Shown: positions 7,992 through 16,878, counted from the stretch's first letter. The stretch is 52,847 bases of DNA from GSA-30 sp036568765 (GCF_036568765.1 NZ_DATCRY010000130.1:1-52847), one strand, 5' to 3'. Numbers and translations: made by a program. Notes: a model not told the origin generated them from the letters alone.

Positions 7992-8888
7992 TCAAGCATG
8001 CCGTTGACCGTAAACATCCCCTGTCACGCCGGGAACGAATAGCGTGCCGACGGGAGCGACGGGCGGGCGATCTTCCTGCTGCCGGTCTGCTTGCTTGGCT
8101 GCCATGCGATCGGCCCATGAGGGCAACAGCTTGGAAGCCAGGACATTCAGCGAAGCCATCGCGCCCACCTTCACGTCGCGTCCTCCTTCGACAGCCGCTT
8201 TGAGAATGGCTTCCGCCACCTTGGCTGGATCGATCCGTGGCTTGGGCAACTGTGGCTCCCGCGACATGTAGTTCCGAGCATGATGCGGGTAAGGCGTATC
8301 GACGGCTGTCGGCTGGATCAACGTGATGGAAATTCCAGGCTGCTCTAATTCCTCGATTTCCACGCGCAGCGCGTCGGTGAAACCCTTAACGGCATGTTTG
8401 GAGGCAGAGTACATGCCCTGATATGGCACGACGGCGTCGGAAACTTCACTACCGATATTGATGAGCGCGCCTCCCTGATAACGCAGGTAAGGCAATGCGG
8501 CCAGGGAGCCGTTGACAAGGCCCCAGAAATTGATATCGAACAGACGCCGGCTGTCGTCTTCGTCAACCTCCTCCAGCCGCCCGTAGATGGCTACGCCGGC
8601 GCCGTTGACCCACGTATCGATACGCCCATACTCATTGACGGCCGCTCCGGCCAGCGCCTCGACCATGTCGCGGTCAGTGACGTCCGTCGGCACCGCCAGG
8701 GCCTGGCCTCCCGCGTCACGAATGACCGTAGCTACGTCTTTCAGCGTCGACGCGCTGCGCGCGGCCAGCACTACGCAGGCACCGCGTTCCGCCGCGAGCA
8801 AGGCCGTGCATAAGCCGCTACCGCTCGATGCACCTGTGATGACAATGACCTGCTGGTCCAGCGGAAGAAGCGAAACTTTGTTTGCCAT
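7992..8888 (-). CDS. Short-chain dehydrogenase/reductase (SDR)
   Basis: An SDR of 298 residues. The N-terminal NAD(P)-binding Rossmann motif reads TGASSGSG (residues ~20-27, with Ser where Ile is common), followed by NGAGV for the usual NNAG, catalytic Ser in NIGSEVSD, and catalytic YSASK. The ~50-residue C-terminal extension (VKVGAMASLNVLASKLLP onward) is typical of the long-tailed SDRs beside stress genes. Start at 8888 is preferred over 9017 because the Rossmann fold begins within 20 residues and a GGGGA sequence precedes it. Substrate is unknown. It is the first of three SDRs in the window. Confidence 0.88.
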   Translation of the reverse strand: MANKVSLLPLDQQVIVITGASSGSGLCTALLAAERGACVVLAARSASTLKDVATVIRDAGGQALAVPTDVTDRDMVEALAGAAVNEYGRIDTWVNGAGVAIYGRLEEVDEDDSRRLFDINFWGLVNGSLAALPYLRYQGGALINIGSEVSDAVVPYQGMYSASKHAVKGFTDALRVEIEELEQPGISITLIQPTAVDTPYPHHARNYMSREPQLPKPRIDPAKVAEAILKAAVEGGRDVKVGAMASLNVLASKLLPSWADRMAAKQADRQQEDRPPVAPVGTLFVPGVTGDVYGQRHA

Positions 8889-9041
8889 GGCATTCCCCAA
8901 GAAAAGCAAGGCGATCGGAACACCCTGCGATGCGAGCATGGCGACATGGAGCGAATCGCCAACACGAAAATCAAACAATGCAAGTCGGTTCACTATGAAC
9001 CATATCGTCGTTCGCAAACGTCATGGTCCGATGAAGCCCGC

Positions 9042-9635
9042 TTAGATGTTTGTGAGTTCGTCATGACGGAGCTCACTGAGAAACTGACTGACGGTCCGAA
9101 TATCACACTGCATGGACTCGTGCAGAAAATCCAATGCGCGTCGATTCCGCTGTTGCGTCAGCGACGCTGTCGCATCGGCTGGGATCCAGACGGCCATTTC
9201 TCGCATATGTGCATCCATCGCTGTAGCCAGGACACAGGCATCGCCAGCCAAACCAACCAATGCCAGGCGATGGGTATCCAGCGTTCGAAGCAGCGACGGC
9301 AACGCGGTCTCATAAAACGCGGAATGCCTTGGCTTGAGAATAAAGTAGTCACTGTCCACCGGTGCGATGGCCGCCGCGATCTCCCGCCCCAGGCTTTCCC
9401 CACGCTGTACCCATCGCACCAGTTCGGGAAAGCTCAAGTGCCATTGACCGAAGTTGTCATTGACATAGACCACGGGCCAGCCCGAACGGCGGAAGCGTGC
9501 AGCCAGCAGGGATATTGGCTTTACGATCGAGCGCGCTTGCCGAACCAACGCCTCTCCTTCCGGGAAAAGAAAGTCGCTGATCATGTCGACGATGAGCAAC
9601 GCTGAATTTACATGGCCTGGTTGCGTGCGATGCAT
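9042..9635 (-). CDS. Isochorismatase-family cysteine hydrolase
   Basis: A protein of 197 residues with the alpha/beta fold of isochorismatase-like hydrolases. The triad is visible: Asp in LLIVDMISDF, Lys in FILKPRHSAF, and nucleophile Cys in LAGDACVLATA. The set is intact, so the enzyme should be active on an amide or related bond (nicotinamidase, ureidoacrylate or similar). The substrate cannot be assigned. Start at 9635 is chosen for GGAG seven bases upstream; the ATG at 9656 has none. It stands alone on the minus strand between an SDR and the YciF-like gene. Confidence 0.85.
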   Translation of the reverse strand: MHRTQPGHVNSALLIVDMISDFLFPEGEALVRQARSIVKPISLLAARFRRSGWPVVYVNDNFGQWHLSFPELVRWVQRGESLGREIAAAIAPVDSDYFILKPRHSAFYETALPSLLRTLDTHRLALVGLAGDACVLATAMDAHMREMAVWIPADATASLTQQRNRRALDFLHESMQCDIRTVSQFLSELRHDELTNI

Positions 9636-9868
9636 GTCGCCGCTCCGAACGATCATCGGCGGGACTTGCAGTATCGGCCGTTCGGCATCAAAGGCAGATA
9701 AACGTCGACGCCCCAGAAGCCGTATCGTCGAGCTCAGTGTGAATTCTCAGAATGACTGCCGCGGACGGTAGCGGGCCACGTCATCTATGGCAGCCTTTTA
9801 AGCTTAAGTTGGGCTGCAACGGCCGTCATGGCCGCCGCAGCCGCTGTTACCCTGGCAGGGCATGGCCC

Positions 9869-10372
9869 TCAGGCGGCACGCTTTTGCGCCGCTCGCTGGT
9901 TACCGGCCGATTCGGCCAGCTGAGTCAGCTTCTCGTCTGTCGACTTTTCCTCCTTCAGTGTCGCTTGAAGAAGGGGAATTGCGTCGCTATAGCCCAACTC
10001 CTTCGCTAATGCACTCAAGGTCCCGTAGGCAGCGATCTCGTAATGCTCCACTTTCTGTGCGCCTCCGATAAGAGCCGCATCGCGTAAGGGCCCCTCTTCC
10101 ACCGAATCGATAACTTCCTTGCCCTCTTCGATCAGACCCTCCATGGCAGCGCATTTGACGCGCTTGAGCTTGAGATCGAGTACCTCCACGATCTTATCGA
10201 TGCGCTCGATCTGCCCATGGGTTTCCTCCGTATGCGCCTCAAAAGCCTGTTTCAACTGCGGATCGCTGGTTGCACGGGCCAGGCGCGGGAGCGCGCGGCT
10301 CAGCTGTTTTTCGGCGCTGTAGATGTCCGATAGCTCATGAACGAAAAGCTCTTCAATTGTCTTGACAGCCAT
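9869..10372 (-). CDS. yciF: YciF-like ferritin-fold stress protein (DUF892)
   Basis: A protein of 167 residues, almost entirely helical. The opening IEELFVHELSDIYSAEKQL and the repeat-like EAHTEETHGQIERI and KVEHYEIAAYGTL segments are the DUF892/YciF signature; their paired Glu and His residues match the four-helix diiron-type bundle. GAGGA precedes the ATG. The C-terminal 15 residues are a basic Gln/Ala tail. Enteric YciF and YciE are RpoS-controlled and linked to YciG (a KGG protein) and KatN; here a KGG gene follows 120 bp upstream on the same strand, and the catalase is nearby. The exact biochemical role is unknown. Confidence 0.92.
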   Translation of the reverse strand: MAVKTIEELFVHELSDIYSAEKQLSRALPRLARATSDPQLKQAFEAHTEETHGQIERIDKIVEVLDLKLKRVKCAAMEGLIEEGKEVIDSVEEGPLRDAALIGGAQKVEHYEIAAYGTLSALAKELGYSDAIPLLQATLKEEKSTDEKLTQLAESAGNQRAAQKRAA

Positions 10373-10492
10373 GGGGATTCCTCATTTGGTTGTGTCAGCC
10401 GGGTATGGGCTGCAAAAACGTAAAATCACAGATTGTGCTTCTACGATGTGCCTTTGGCATGTCAACGACCCCATCAACACACCGCTTTTTCC

Positions 10493-10750
10493 TTACGAAT
10501 GCTTTGCCGAGTTCCGTTTGCGTTGGCCGCTACGCCCTCCCTTGGCGCCGATTTCGGACATGTGCTGGCGATCTTTACTCACCGCTGCACCACCCTTTCG
10601 CCCTGCCTCGCGCGCTTCCTCGACATCGAACGTATGCGCCCGGCCTCCAGCATGAGCCGCCTTGCCTCCCTGGGAAGCTACAGAGCGTTGACGTTCTTCG
10701 CTCATGCCCGCAAAGCCACGACCCGGGCGAGTAGATTTGGAATTGACCAT
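10493..10750 (-). CDS. KGG-repeat stress protein (YciG-like), second copy
   Basis: A protein of 85 residues. GFAGMSEERQRSVASQGGKAAH, then EEAREAGRKGGAAVSKDRQHMSEIGAKGGR give the three KGG-type repeats, closely parallel to the gene at 5416-5769 but without the spacer and C-terminal tail. Start at 10750 follows AGGAG; the longer frame from 10825 is not needed. It points the same way as the YciF-like gene and is 120 bp upstream of it, so they may be co-transcribed, as in enteric yciGF. Hydrophilic, cytoplasmic and probably disordered; molecular role unknown. Confidence 0.85.
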   Translation of the reverse strand: MVNSKSTRPGRGFAGMSEERQRSVASQGGKAAHAGGRAHTFDVEEAREAGRKGGAAVSKDRQHMSEIGAKGGRSGQRKRNSAKHS

Positions 10751-11012
10751 CGACTTCTCCTGGAAATACAACTTATGACCGGCGCCCCTGGCGCGGTTTG
10801 GAGAAAGTCGCAGACCGGGTCTCAAGAGCCCGGCTTTAGCTCGTCAACGGTCACATCAATGAAATCCGCCGGCGGCTGAAAAAGAAGCAATGGCTGCTAC
10901 TGCCCAAGAGCCATGACGCATCTGTGCAACAAGGCGTCCGAATATTCGACCCTTTCGAACTCGCAACGGAGGAGAACTCCGGAAAACCCGCGCGCGACTC
11001 CGAAGTATTCTT

Positions 11013-11918
11013 TCACGGCGTGGCGTGGCCACCCGTGACGCCGTAAATCTCGCCGGTCACGAAACTTGCCTCCTGCGACGCCAGAAAGACATAGGCTGGG
11101 GCAACTTCCACGGGTTGCCCTGGCCGACCCAGGGGAACATTGGCGCCAAAGTTCTTGACCTTTTCCTGCGGCTGCCCGCCCGCCGGTTGCAGCGGTGTCC
11201 AGACCGGCCCGGGAGCGACCGCGTTGACCCGAATGCCCTCCTTTCCCAATTGCTTGGCCAGGGCTTTCGTGAAGGCCACGATGGCTGCCTTCGTTGGTGC
11301 ATAGTCGCCAAGAATGGCCGACGGATCGTAAGCCTGGATGGACGCGGTATTGATGATGGACGCACCGCGTGGCAAATGGGGCAGTGCCGCCTTGCACAGC
11401 CAGAACATGGCATAGACATTGATCTTGAAGGTGGCATCGAACGCCTCCGAGGTGAGGTCTTGCAGCTTCTCCTCGTAAATCTGATGCCCGGCGACATTGA
11501 CCAGCACGTCCAGACCACCGAGCGCAGTATGCGCACGCTCGACCAGTTCCTTGCAGAAGTCTTCATGGCGCAGGTTGCCTGCCATGGCATGCACCTGGAC
11601 ACCGGCTTTCTTCGCAAGCTCGATCACTTCTTCGGCGTCGGGCTGCTCTTCCGGAAGATAGGTAAGAAAGAGATTCGCGCCCTCCCGGGCGAACGCAATG
11701 GCAACCGCCCGTCCAATGCCGGAGTCGGCACCGGTGATAAGCGCCTTGCGCCCCTTCAGGCGTCCAAATCCACGATAGCTTGTCTCACCATGATCCGGCC
11801 GAGGCAGCATATCGCGCGCCAGGCCAGGGGGCTCTTGCGGCTGCTCCTCGAACGGAGGACGCGGATATTGAGTCGTCGGATCGCGCATAGCGAACTGATC
11901 CAGAATGCGGTCGCTCAT
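11013..11918 (-). CDS. Short-chain dehydrogenase of the YghA/GSP39 type
   Basis: An SDR of 301 residues. An N-terminal extension of about 55 residues (TTQYPRPPFEEQPQEPPGL) precedes the Rossmann fold and is characteristic of the YghA / general stress protein 39 group. TGADSGIG binds NAD(P); VNVAGHQ takes the place of NNAG; the active site is NTASIQAY with YAPTK. The C-terminal TGEIYGVTGGHATP is also typical. Members are annotated as aldehyde or glucose-type reductases and are induced under general stress; the natural substrate is not established. The promoter lies in the 166-bp divergent gap with the glycosyltransferase cluster. Confidence 0.92.
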   Translation of the reverse strand: MSDRILDQFAMRDPTTQYPRPPFEEQPQEPPGLARDMLPRPDHGETSYRGFGRLKGRKALITGADSGIGRAVAIAFAREGANLFLTYLPEEQPDAEEVIELAKKAGVQVHAMAGNLRHEDFCKELVERAHTALGGLDVLVNVAGHQIYEEKLQDLTSEAFDATFKINVYAMFWLCKAALPHLPRGASIINTASIQAYDPSAILGDYAPTKAAIVAFTKALAKQLGKEGIRVNAVAPGPVWTPLQPAGGQPQEKVKNFGANVPLGRPGQPVEVAPAYVFLASQEASFVTGEIYGVTGGHATP

Positions 11919-12084
11919 GGTCTCTTACCTTGCTCGGTACACCACCGCAGTATCGAGCCTGGCCCGCGAGCATGCGGTGAATCGCCTGTACTTCGCCCAG
12001 TGACGGCAACCTTGTCGGCGCGTTGCCATCTACTTGACGGCGACGCCGCGAGCATCGAATACCAGCACAACGAGAAGTACATCC

Positions 12085-13263
12085 ATGGACCAAGCCGCAT
12101 TCGATATCCGTCGCCGTGCGGTACATGTCCGACCAGGCAGCCGGCCCAAGGCCATCGTGGCCATGCCGGTGTGCAACGAAGCCGATAGCCTTGTACCGGC
12201 AATGCTTGCTCTCGGCGCACAGAACGATCTTCATGGCCGTGCGTTTCATGACGTACTGGTCGTGGTCGTGCTCAACGGCTGCACCGACGCCAGCTGGGAT
12301 CGGCTCCAGTCGTTGCGTAACGCGCAAGCACCCGCGTGGATAGGTATCGATGGCGAGTTACCGGTCGCACTTCGTCATGCAGGGGGTGCGCGACGTGTGG
12401 CGCTGACTACGGCCTTGGGACTGGCGACTGACGACACCGACCTGATCGCCACCACCGATGCCGACAGTACCGTATCGACGACCTGGGTGGCCCGGCAACT
12501 GGCATGGATGCATCGCGGATGCGATGTCATTCTCGGCGCGCCCGAAGTGGCACTCGACAGCACCCACGCATGGCCACGCGAGCTGATCCAGCGTCACCGG
12601 CGCGAATGCTGCTATGCGCGCTGGCTCGGCCGCATCGATGCCTGGATGGATCCATGCGATTACGATCCCTGGCCTCGCCATGGCACACCGAGCGGCGCCA
12701 GTCTGGGTTTTCGTCCCACTGCGTTGCGCGCGGCGTTTCCATTGCCCGCACCCGCTGTTGGCGAAGATCGCGCCCTGGTCCAGCGTTGCCATGCGCTGGA
12801 TCTGAAGATTCGCGGCGATGCACAGATACGGGTGACGACATCGGGTCGGCTACACGGCCGAGCGCGCCACGGCATGGCCGACACATTGGCGCACTGGATT
12901 CGTAATCCTGGAGCACCATGCGATTCGATGCTCGAGCCGGTTACACGGGCCATAACGCGTGTGCGCTGGCGTATCCGGCTGAGGGAACGCCGCCGGCAGG
13001 GGCACATATCGGCGGCATGGCTTGCGCGTGCGTTGGCGATATCTCCCCGGGAGGCAGATCGCATCGTCGCGATGCCTACCTTCGGTCTGTTCTGGCAAGC
13101 CTGTCAGCAATCCAGCGCACGCTTGACGCCGGTTCGACTGAATCCATCGGCTCTGGACCAGGAGATTCGCACCGCCACCGAGTGGCTACGCATCCATACT
13201 CCGCATACGTACCTATCGTCCTATCTCGATAGCGAACCGGCCATCGTCGAGATACCTGCATGA
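12085..13263 (+). CDS. Family 2 glycosyltransferase, first gene of a four-gene cluster
   Basis: A protein of 392 residues. The GT-A start KAIVAMPVCNEADSLVPAMLAL and the metal-binding DxD region IATTDADSTVSTTW (DAD) are clear. GEDRALVQRC is the later acidic motif usually near the catalytic base. No membrane segment is visible, so it is probably cytosolic and transfers a sugar from a nucleotide donor to a soluble or membrane-edge acceptor. I chose ATG 12085, since the 17 residues before it look non-coding; the ribosome site is weak. Its stop overlaps the next start by ATGA. With its neighbours it suggests synthesis of a modified sugar or glycolipid. Confidence 0.85.
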   Translation: MDQAAFDIRRRAVHVRPGSRPKAIVAMPVCNEADSLVPAMLALGAQNDLHGRAFHDVLVVVVLNGCTDASWDRLQSLRNAQAPAWIGIDGELPVALRHAGGARRVALTTALGLATDDTDLIATTDADSTVSTTWVARQLAWMHRGCDVILGAPEVALDSTHAWPRELIQRHRRECCYARWLGRIDAWMDPCDYDPWPRHGTPSGASLGFRPTALRAAFPLPAPAVGEDRALVQRCHALDLKIRGDAQIRVTTSGRLHGRARHGMADTLAHWIRNPGAPCDSMLEPVTRAITRVRWRIRLRERRRQGHISAAWLARALAISPREADRIVAMPTFGLFWQACQQSSARLTPVRLNPSALDQEIRTATEWLRIHTPHTYLSSYLDSEPAIVEIPA

Positions 13264-14411
13264 ACGCCCGTCATTCTCCGGAAGTCGGGCTACCCGCCTT
13301 GCTTCTGCAGCGGCTGAGATCGGCCAGCGCGGACCTGCGCGTTCTGGCTGCCATCGACGACCAGGAAGGCGTGTTCCCCAATGAAGCGATGGCCTTGCTG
13401 ACGGACATGGGACTCGGCCGCTCTGTCCTGCCTCGCGAGCACGGCGGCCTCGGCCTGGGCTGGGAGCGTAATGTAACCGGCACGCTCATGGATGCATTGC
13501 GGCTCCTCGGCGCGCTTCACCTCGCAGCGGCGCGCTTGTTCGAAGGCCATGTCAATGCCTTTCAATTATTGTGGCGCCACGGCGATGCCAGGCAGCAGCA
13601 GACGCTATGCCGCTACGTAAAAGAAGGTGGCTGGCTGGGGGTATGGAATGCGCCTCACGCCTCCGGGCCCTGCAAGCTGATCGCCGACGCATCGGGAAGT
13701 TACCGCCTGCTGGGACGCAAGAGCTATGCATCCGGCGCCGGCAGCATGACGCGAGCCCTGGTAACGGCGTTCGACGATACGGGGACGCTACGCATGCTGT
13801 GGCCCGATACGAGCGCTGCTGTTGTCGCATGGGACAGTTGGCCAGCGGAGGGTATGCGCGCGTCGGCAACCTATGGGGTGGACTTCACGGGCCTGCGAGT
13901 CATGCCAGAGGAGATCTTCGGCCGCGACGATGTCTATCACCGGGAACCGGCGTTTTCCGGCGGCGCGTGGCGCTTCCTTGCGGCACAACTGGGGGCGGGC
14001 GAAGCATTGTTCGACCTGACTCGGGAAGATCTGCGGCACACCGGCCGCACCGGCGATCCTCATCAGCGATCCCGTCTGGCGCGCGCAGGCATCGCGCTGT
14101 GTACTGCGGTAGCCTGGATCGAATCGGCGGCGTGGCGCGCCGAGTCGGTCCATCATAGCCAGGCAGCGATAGAGGCTACCGTCGCCCACGTCGCGATGGC
14201 ACGCGCCTGTGTCGACGCCAGCCTGCAAGAAGTCATGCAATTGTGCCAGCGTTGCGTAGGCCTGCGCTCGCAACTGCGCGATCATCCGATGGAACGCGTC
14301 CTGCGCGATCTGCGGACCTACCTGCACCAACCAGGCCCCGATGCCGTCCTCGACCGCGTAGCGCAAGCGTGGCTGGACGAACCTTTTCCGATTCGAGATA
14401 CCTTGCTGTGA
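13260..14411 (+). CDS. Acyl-CoA dehydrogenase-like flavoprotein
   Basis: A protein of 383 residues with the three-part architecture of acyl-CoA dehydrogenases: an N-terminal helical domain (MGLGRSVLPREHGGLGLGW is the family turn), a middle beta domain (GWLGVWNAPHASGP, then GRKSYASGAG) and a C-terminal helical bundle ending DHPMERVLRDLRTYLHQ. The sequence is divergent and I cannot point to the catalytic glutamate, so it might act as a flavin-dependent desaturase, hydroxylase or a CoA-independent enzyme. It is sandwiched by four-base overlaps with the glycosyltransferase before and the PIG-L gene after, so a role in the same pathway, perhaps on an acyl group, is likely. Confidence 0.8.
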   Translation: MNARHSPEVGLPALLLQRLRSASADLRVLAAIDDQEGVFPNEAMALLTDMGLGRSVLPREHGGLGLGWERNVTGTLMDALRLLGALHLAAARLFEGHVNAFQLLWRHGDARQQQTLCRYVKEGGWLGVWNAPHASGPCKLIADASGSYRLLGRKSYASGAGSMTRALVTAFDDTGTLRMLWPDTSAAVVAWDSWPAEGMRASATYGVDFTGLRVMPEEIFGRDDVYHREPAFSGGAWRFLAAQLGAGEALFDLTREDLRHTGRTGDPHQRSRLARAGIALCTAVAWIESAAWRAESVHHSQAAIEATVAHVAMARACVDASLQEVMQLCQRCVGLRSQLRDHPMERVLRDLRTYLHQPGPDAVLDRVAQAWLDEPFPIRDTLL

Positions 14412-15142
14412 ATGCGGCCGACTACCTTGCGTGGCTGCGCCAGAGCCCGGTGATCGATCCGGCCGTATTGATGCGCGACCGGCCCCTTTTGGTCATTTCC
14501 CCCCATCCCGACGACGAGAGCCTGGGTTGCGGCGGTCTGATCGGCTGGGCGGCTGCGCATCGCCTGTCCGTGACCATAGTCTTCCTCACCGATGGCGAGC
14601 GATCGCATGAAGGTTCGCGGGAATTTCCTCGCGAAACCCTGGCTCGGCTACGACGCGCGGAAGCTATCGCGGCAGCGGCCAGACTTGGCGTAGAGCGGCA
14701 CCAACTGCATTTTCTCGGCCTTCCCGACGGCAGCATGAGCCACATGGACGACGACGCGCTGGAAGCGATCCGCTTCAGCCTGCTTGGCTTGGTCGCCGGC
14801 GCTACGCCGCTGATCTGTGTCACAGCCCGCACCGATCCCCATGGCGATCACCAGGCGGCATGGCTGATTGCGACGAGTCTGGCGCGATATTGCGATGCGG
14901 AAGCGCTTAGCTTTCCGGTATGGACATGGTCGCTCGATCCTCACCGGTGGATTGCCACGCCCGCACGGCGTGCCTGGCGCTTGCCATTGCACAACGCTGC
15001 GGACAAGCAAGCAGCCATCGCCGCTCATTGCAGCCAGCTCGGCAAGGTCGTACACGATGCGAGATCCAGCTTCGCGATACCGGCTTACCTATTGGATATT
15101 GCCTGCCACGACCACGAAGTGCTGATCGATGAACGCCTATGA
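14408..15142 (+). CDS. PIG-L/LmbE-family zinc deacetylase
   Basis: A protein of 244 residues. The zinc motif SPHPDDES (His33, Asp35, Asp36 counting from the GTG) and the distal TDPHGDHQ histidines match PIG-L enzymes, which deacetylate N-acetylglucosaminyl substrates (GPI precursors, mycothiol and bacillithiol precursors, antibiotics). Start is GTG 14408, overlapping the preceding stop by GTGA; the in-frame region further upstream lies inside the previous gene and is not coding. No signal peptide is present, so it is cytosolic. It shares 14 bp with the next gene, a methyltransferase. Context: it probably frees the amine of a sugar built by the glycosyltransferase, ready for methylation or acylation. 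Confidence 0.9.
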   Translation: MNAADYLAWLRQSPVIDPAVLMRDRPLLVISPHPDDESLGCGGLIGWAAAHRLSVTIVFLTDGERSHEGSREFPRETLARLRRAEAIAAAARLGVERHQLHFLGLPDGSMSHMDDDALEAIRFSLLGLVAGATPLICVTARTDPHGDHQAAWLIATSLARYCDAEALSFPVWTWSLDPHRWIATPARRAWRLPLHNAADKQAAIAAHCSQLGKVVHDARSSFAIPAYLLDIACHDHEVLIDERL

Positions 15143-15704
15143 CCATGACTATTTCGAGGCGCTCTATCGCCGTGAAGCCGATCCCTGGCAATTCGAGACC
15201 AGCGCCTACGAACAGGCAAAATACGCAGCAACGCTGGCCTGCCTGCCACGTGCACACTATCGCCATGGGTTGGAACTGGGTTGTTCGATCGGCGTCCTGA
15301 GCGAAAAGCTCGCGAGCCGCGTATCGGCATTGACCGCGATCGATACCTCATCCGATGCCCTGGATCGAGCACGTCAGCGGCTCTGCCGGCAAGCTCATGT
15401 CGAACTGCTGCATGCACACCTTCCTGCGGGTGGATGGAATCGAAACCGCTACGACCTGATCGTGGCCTCCGAGGTGCTCTATTACTTCACCACACCGGTC
15501 TTGCAAAGGCTGGCACGAAAGCTGTGCGATTGTGCCCTGCCCGGGGCCGATATCGTGGCGGTGCATTGGCTGGGCCCTACCGACTATCCCTTGACCGCTC
15601 AGGCTGCTGTAGACCGCCTTGAACGCGCGTTTGGCGGCTTGCGACCCATGTCACGACAGCGCACCGACTGCTATCGGCTCGATGTATGGCGAAAGTCGAC
15701 CTGA
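15129..15704 (+). CDS. NodS-like SAM-dependent methyltransferase
   Basis: A class I methyltransferase of 191 residues. Motif I reads LELGCSIGVLSEKLA, the acidic end of strand 2 is LTAIDTSSDAL, and the motif IV region is YDLIVASEVLYYF. The opening YFEALYRREADPWQFETSAYEQAKY is characteristic of the NodS group, whose best-known member N-methylates a deacetylated glucosamine in Nod factors. It overlaps the deacetylase gene by 14 bp, so it is translated from the same message. A likely role is N-methylation of the amine exposed by PIG-L. No other gene follows in the operon except a possible tiny frame. Confidence 0.88.
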   Translation: MNAYDHDYFEALYRREADPWQFETSAYEQAKYAATLACLPRAHYRHGLELGCSIGVLSEKLASRVSALTAIDTSSDALDRARQRLCRQAHVELLHAHLPAGGWNRNRYDLIVASEVLYYFTTPVLQRLARKLCDCALPGADIVAVHWLGPTDYPLTAQAAVDRLERAFGGLRPMSRQRTDCYRLDVWRKST

Positions 15705-15769
15705 AATTCACCTGCCGGGCACAGCCGATTGCACAGCGTAGAGGCCCAGATCGTCTCCGAGCCTTCGAC

Positions 15770-15925
15770 ATGCCAGAACAGAAAAAACATCAGCCACCGG
15801 GAACCTCCGGCTATCCGGAGCCGCAACCGACGCCGTCAAAAAAGCACCAGCACATGCCCGATGCCAAGACACCACACGAACCTCAGAACAACCCGCGCAA
15901 GAAACCCACCCGACAGTCGTCCTGA
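15770..15925 (+). CDS. Possible 51-residue hydrophilic protein
   Basis: An open frame from an ATG at 15770, very rich in Pro, Lys, His and Gln (KKHQPPGTSGYPEPQPTPSKK), ending three bases before the convergent ctaF stop. No domain and only a weak ribosome site. Composition resembles small disordered stress proteins near KGG genes, but it could equally be chance coding in GC-rich DNA. Confidence 0.35.
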   Translation: MPEQKKHQPPGTSGYPEPQPTPSKKHQHMPDAKTPHEPQNNPRKKPTRQSS

Positions 15926-15928
15926 GAT

Positions 15929-16222
15929 TCAACCGACAGCGACAGGTAGCCGTGCCAGGTAGTCGGTCAGCGAAAATCCCACCAGCATCGCCAACCAGAT
16001 GAAGCCGATCATGGCTACGACACGCACAAAGGGATGGCTTTCGCGTATACGCATGAAGTACACCATCACGATCAGCATCTTGAGCAGGGAAATCCCCAAG
16101 GCTACGACGGTGTTGAAGGCGCCCAGCGGCAGCAACGCGAAGGCCGCGGTTGCAACAAGCAGGATAAACAGCGCTATCAAGGCGCCCCAATGACTGCGCA
16201 GCGTGGATGGCGGCGAGCTCAC
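15929..16222 (-). CDS. ctaF: Cytochrome c oxidase subunit IV (caa3-type)
   Basis: A small membrane protein of 97 residues with three hydrophobic helices (ALIALFILLVATAAFALLPL, VVALGISLLKMLIVMVYFM, VVAMIGFIWLAMLVGFSL). The FMRIRESHPFVR loop between helices two and three is typical of prokaryotic COX4 in caa3 oxidases. Start at GTG 16222 overlaps the stop of the subunit III gene by GTGA. It is the last gene of the operon and its stop faces a possible small gene on the other strand. It stabilises the core complex in the inner membrane and has no cofactor. Confidence 0.88.
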   Translation of the reverse strand: MSSPPSTLRSHWGALIALFILLVATAAFALLPLGAFNTVVALGISLLKMLIVMVYFMRIRESHPFVRVVAMIGFIWLAMLVGFSLTDYLARLPVAVG

Positions 16223-16878
16223 CCTGCCCGCCCCACCAGGTAAAGCAGCGGATACACGAATATCCATACGATATCCACGAGATGCCAGTATAGGGCTGTG
16301 ACTTCCACCGGCGCGTAATAGTCGCGATCGAAAGCGCCATGCGCGGTCATCCGGGCCAAGCGCGCAAGCAGGACCACCCCGATCGCTACGTGCAGGCTAT
16401 GAAAACCCGTGATGGCGTAGTACAGGCAAAAGAACAATGCCATCGCCACGGGCGGATGGCCTGCCGGGTCGTACCGTAGCGCCGGAATCAGGCCCTGCTT
16501 GTATTCGTCATGATATTCAATGCCATGCAGTAGCAGGAATGCACAACCGAGTGAAGCCGTCCCCATCAACAGCCAAACCGCTGACCGGCGAGCGCCGAGC
16601 TGCACACTACGTACGGCCAAAGCTGCCAGGCAACTGCTGAACAACAACACCGCAGTGTCGAGCGTGCCCATCGCAAAATCGGTTTGCCGGCTGCCTGCCG
16701 CAAACGCCTCAGGAAAACGAATGCGACAAATCGCGTAACCGGCGAACAAAACGCCAAAGAACAGTATCTCGGTAGCCAGAAAAACCCACATACCCAGTAC
16801 GGAGGCACCACGCTGTTGTTCGATATCGTCGAATGCATCGGCACGCGCGGCTACGGATGAAGCGGACATTTCCGTCAT
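16219..16878 (-). CDS. ctaE: Cytochrome c oxidase subunit III
   Basis: A protein of 219 residues with five to six membrane helices, the short form found in caa3 oxidases. Family marks: GMWVFLATEILFFGVLFAGY near the N-terminus with the conserved Glu of helix III numbering, FLLLHGIEYHDEYKQGLIP, and the end TALYWHLVDIVWIFVYPLLYLVGR. ATG 16878 overlaps the ctaD stop (ATGA). The subunit binds no metal and keeps the D-pathway proton uptake stable in related enzymes. Confidence 0.93.
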   Translation of the reverse strand: MTEMSASSVAARADAFDDIEQQRGASVLGMWVFLATEILFFGVLFAGYAICRIRFPEAFAAGSRQTDFAMGTLDTAVLLFSSCLAALAVRSVQLGARRSAVWLLMGTASLGCAFLLLHGIEYHDEYKQGLIPALRYDPAGHPPVAMALFFCLYYAITGFHSLHVAIGVVLLARLARMTAHGAFDRDYYAPVEVTALYWHLVDIVWIFVYPLLYLVGRAG

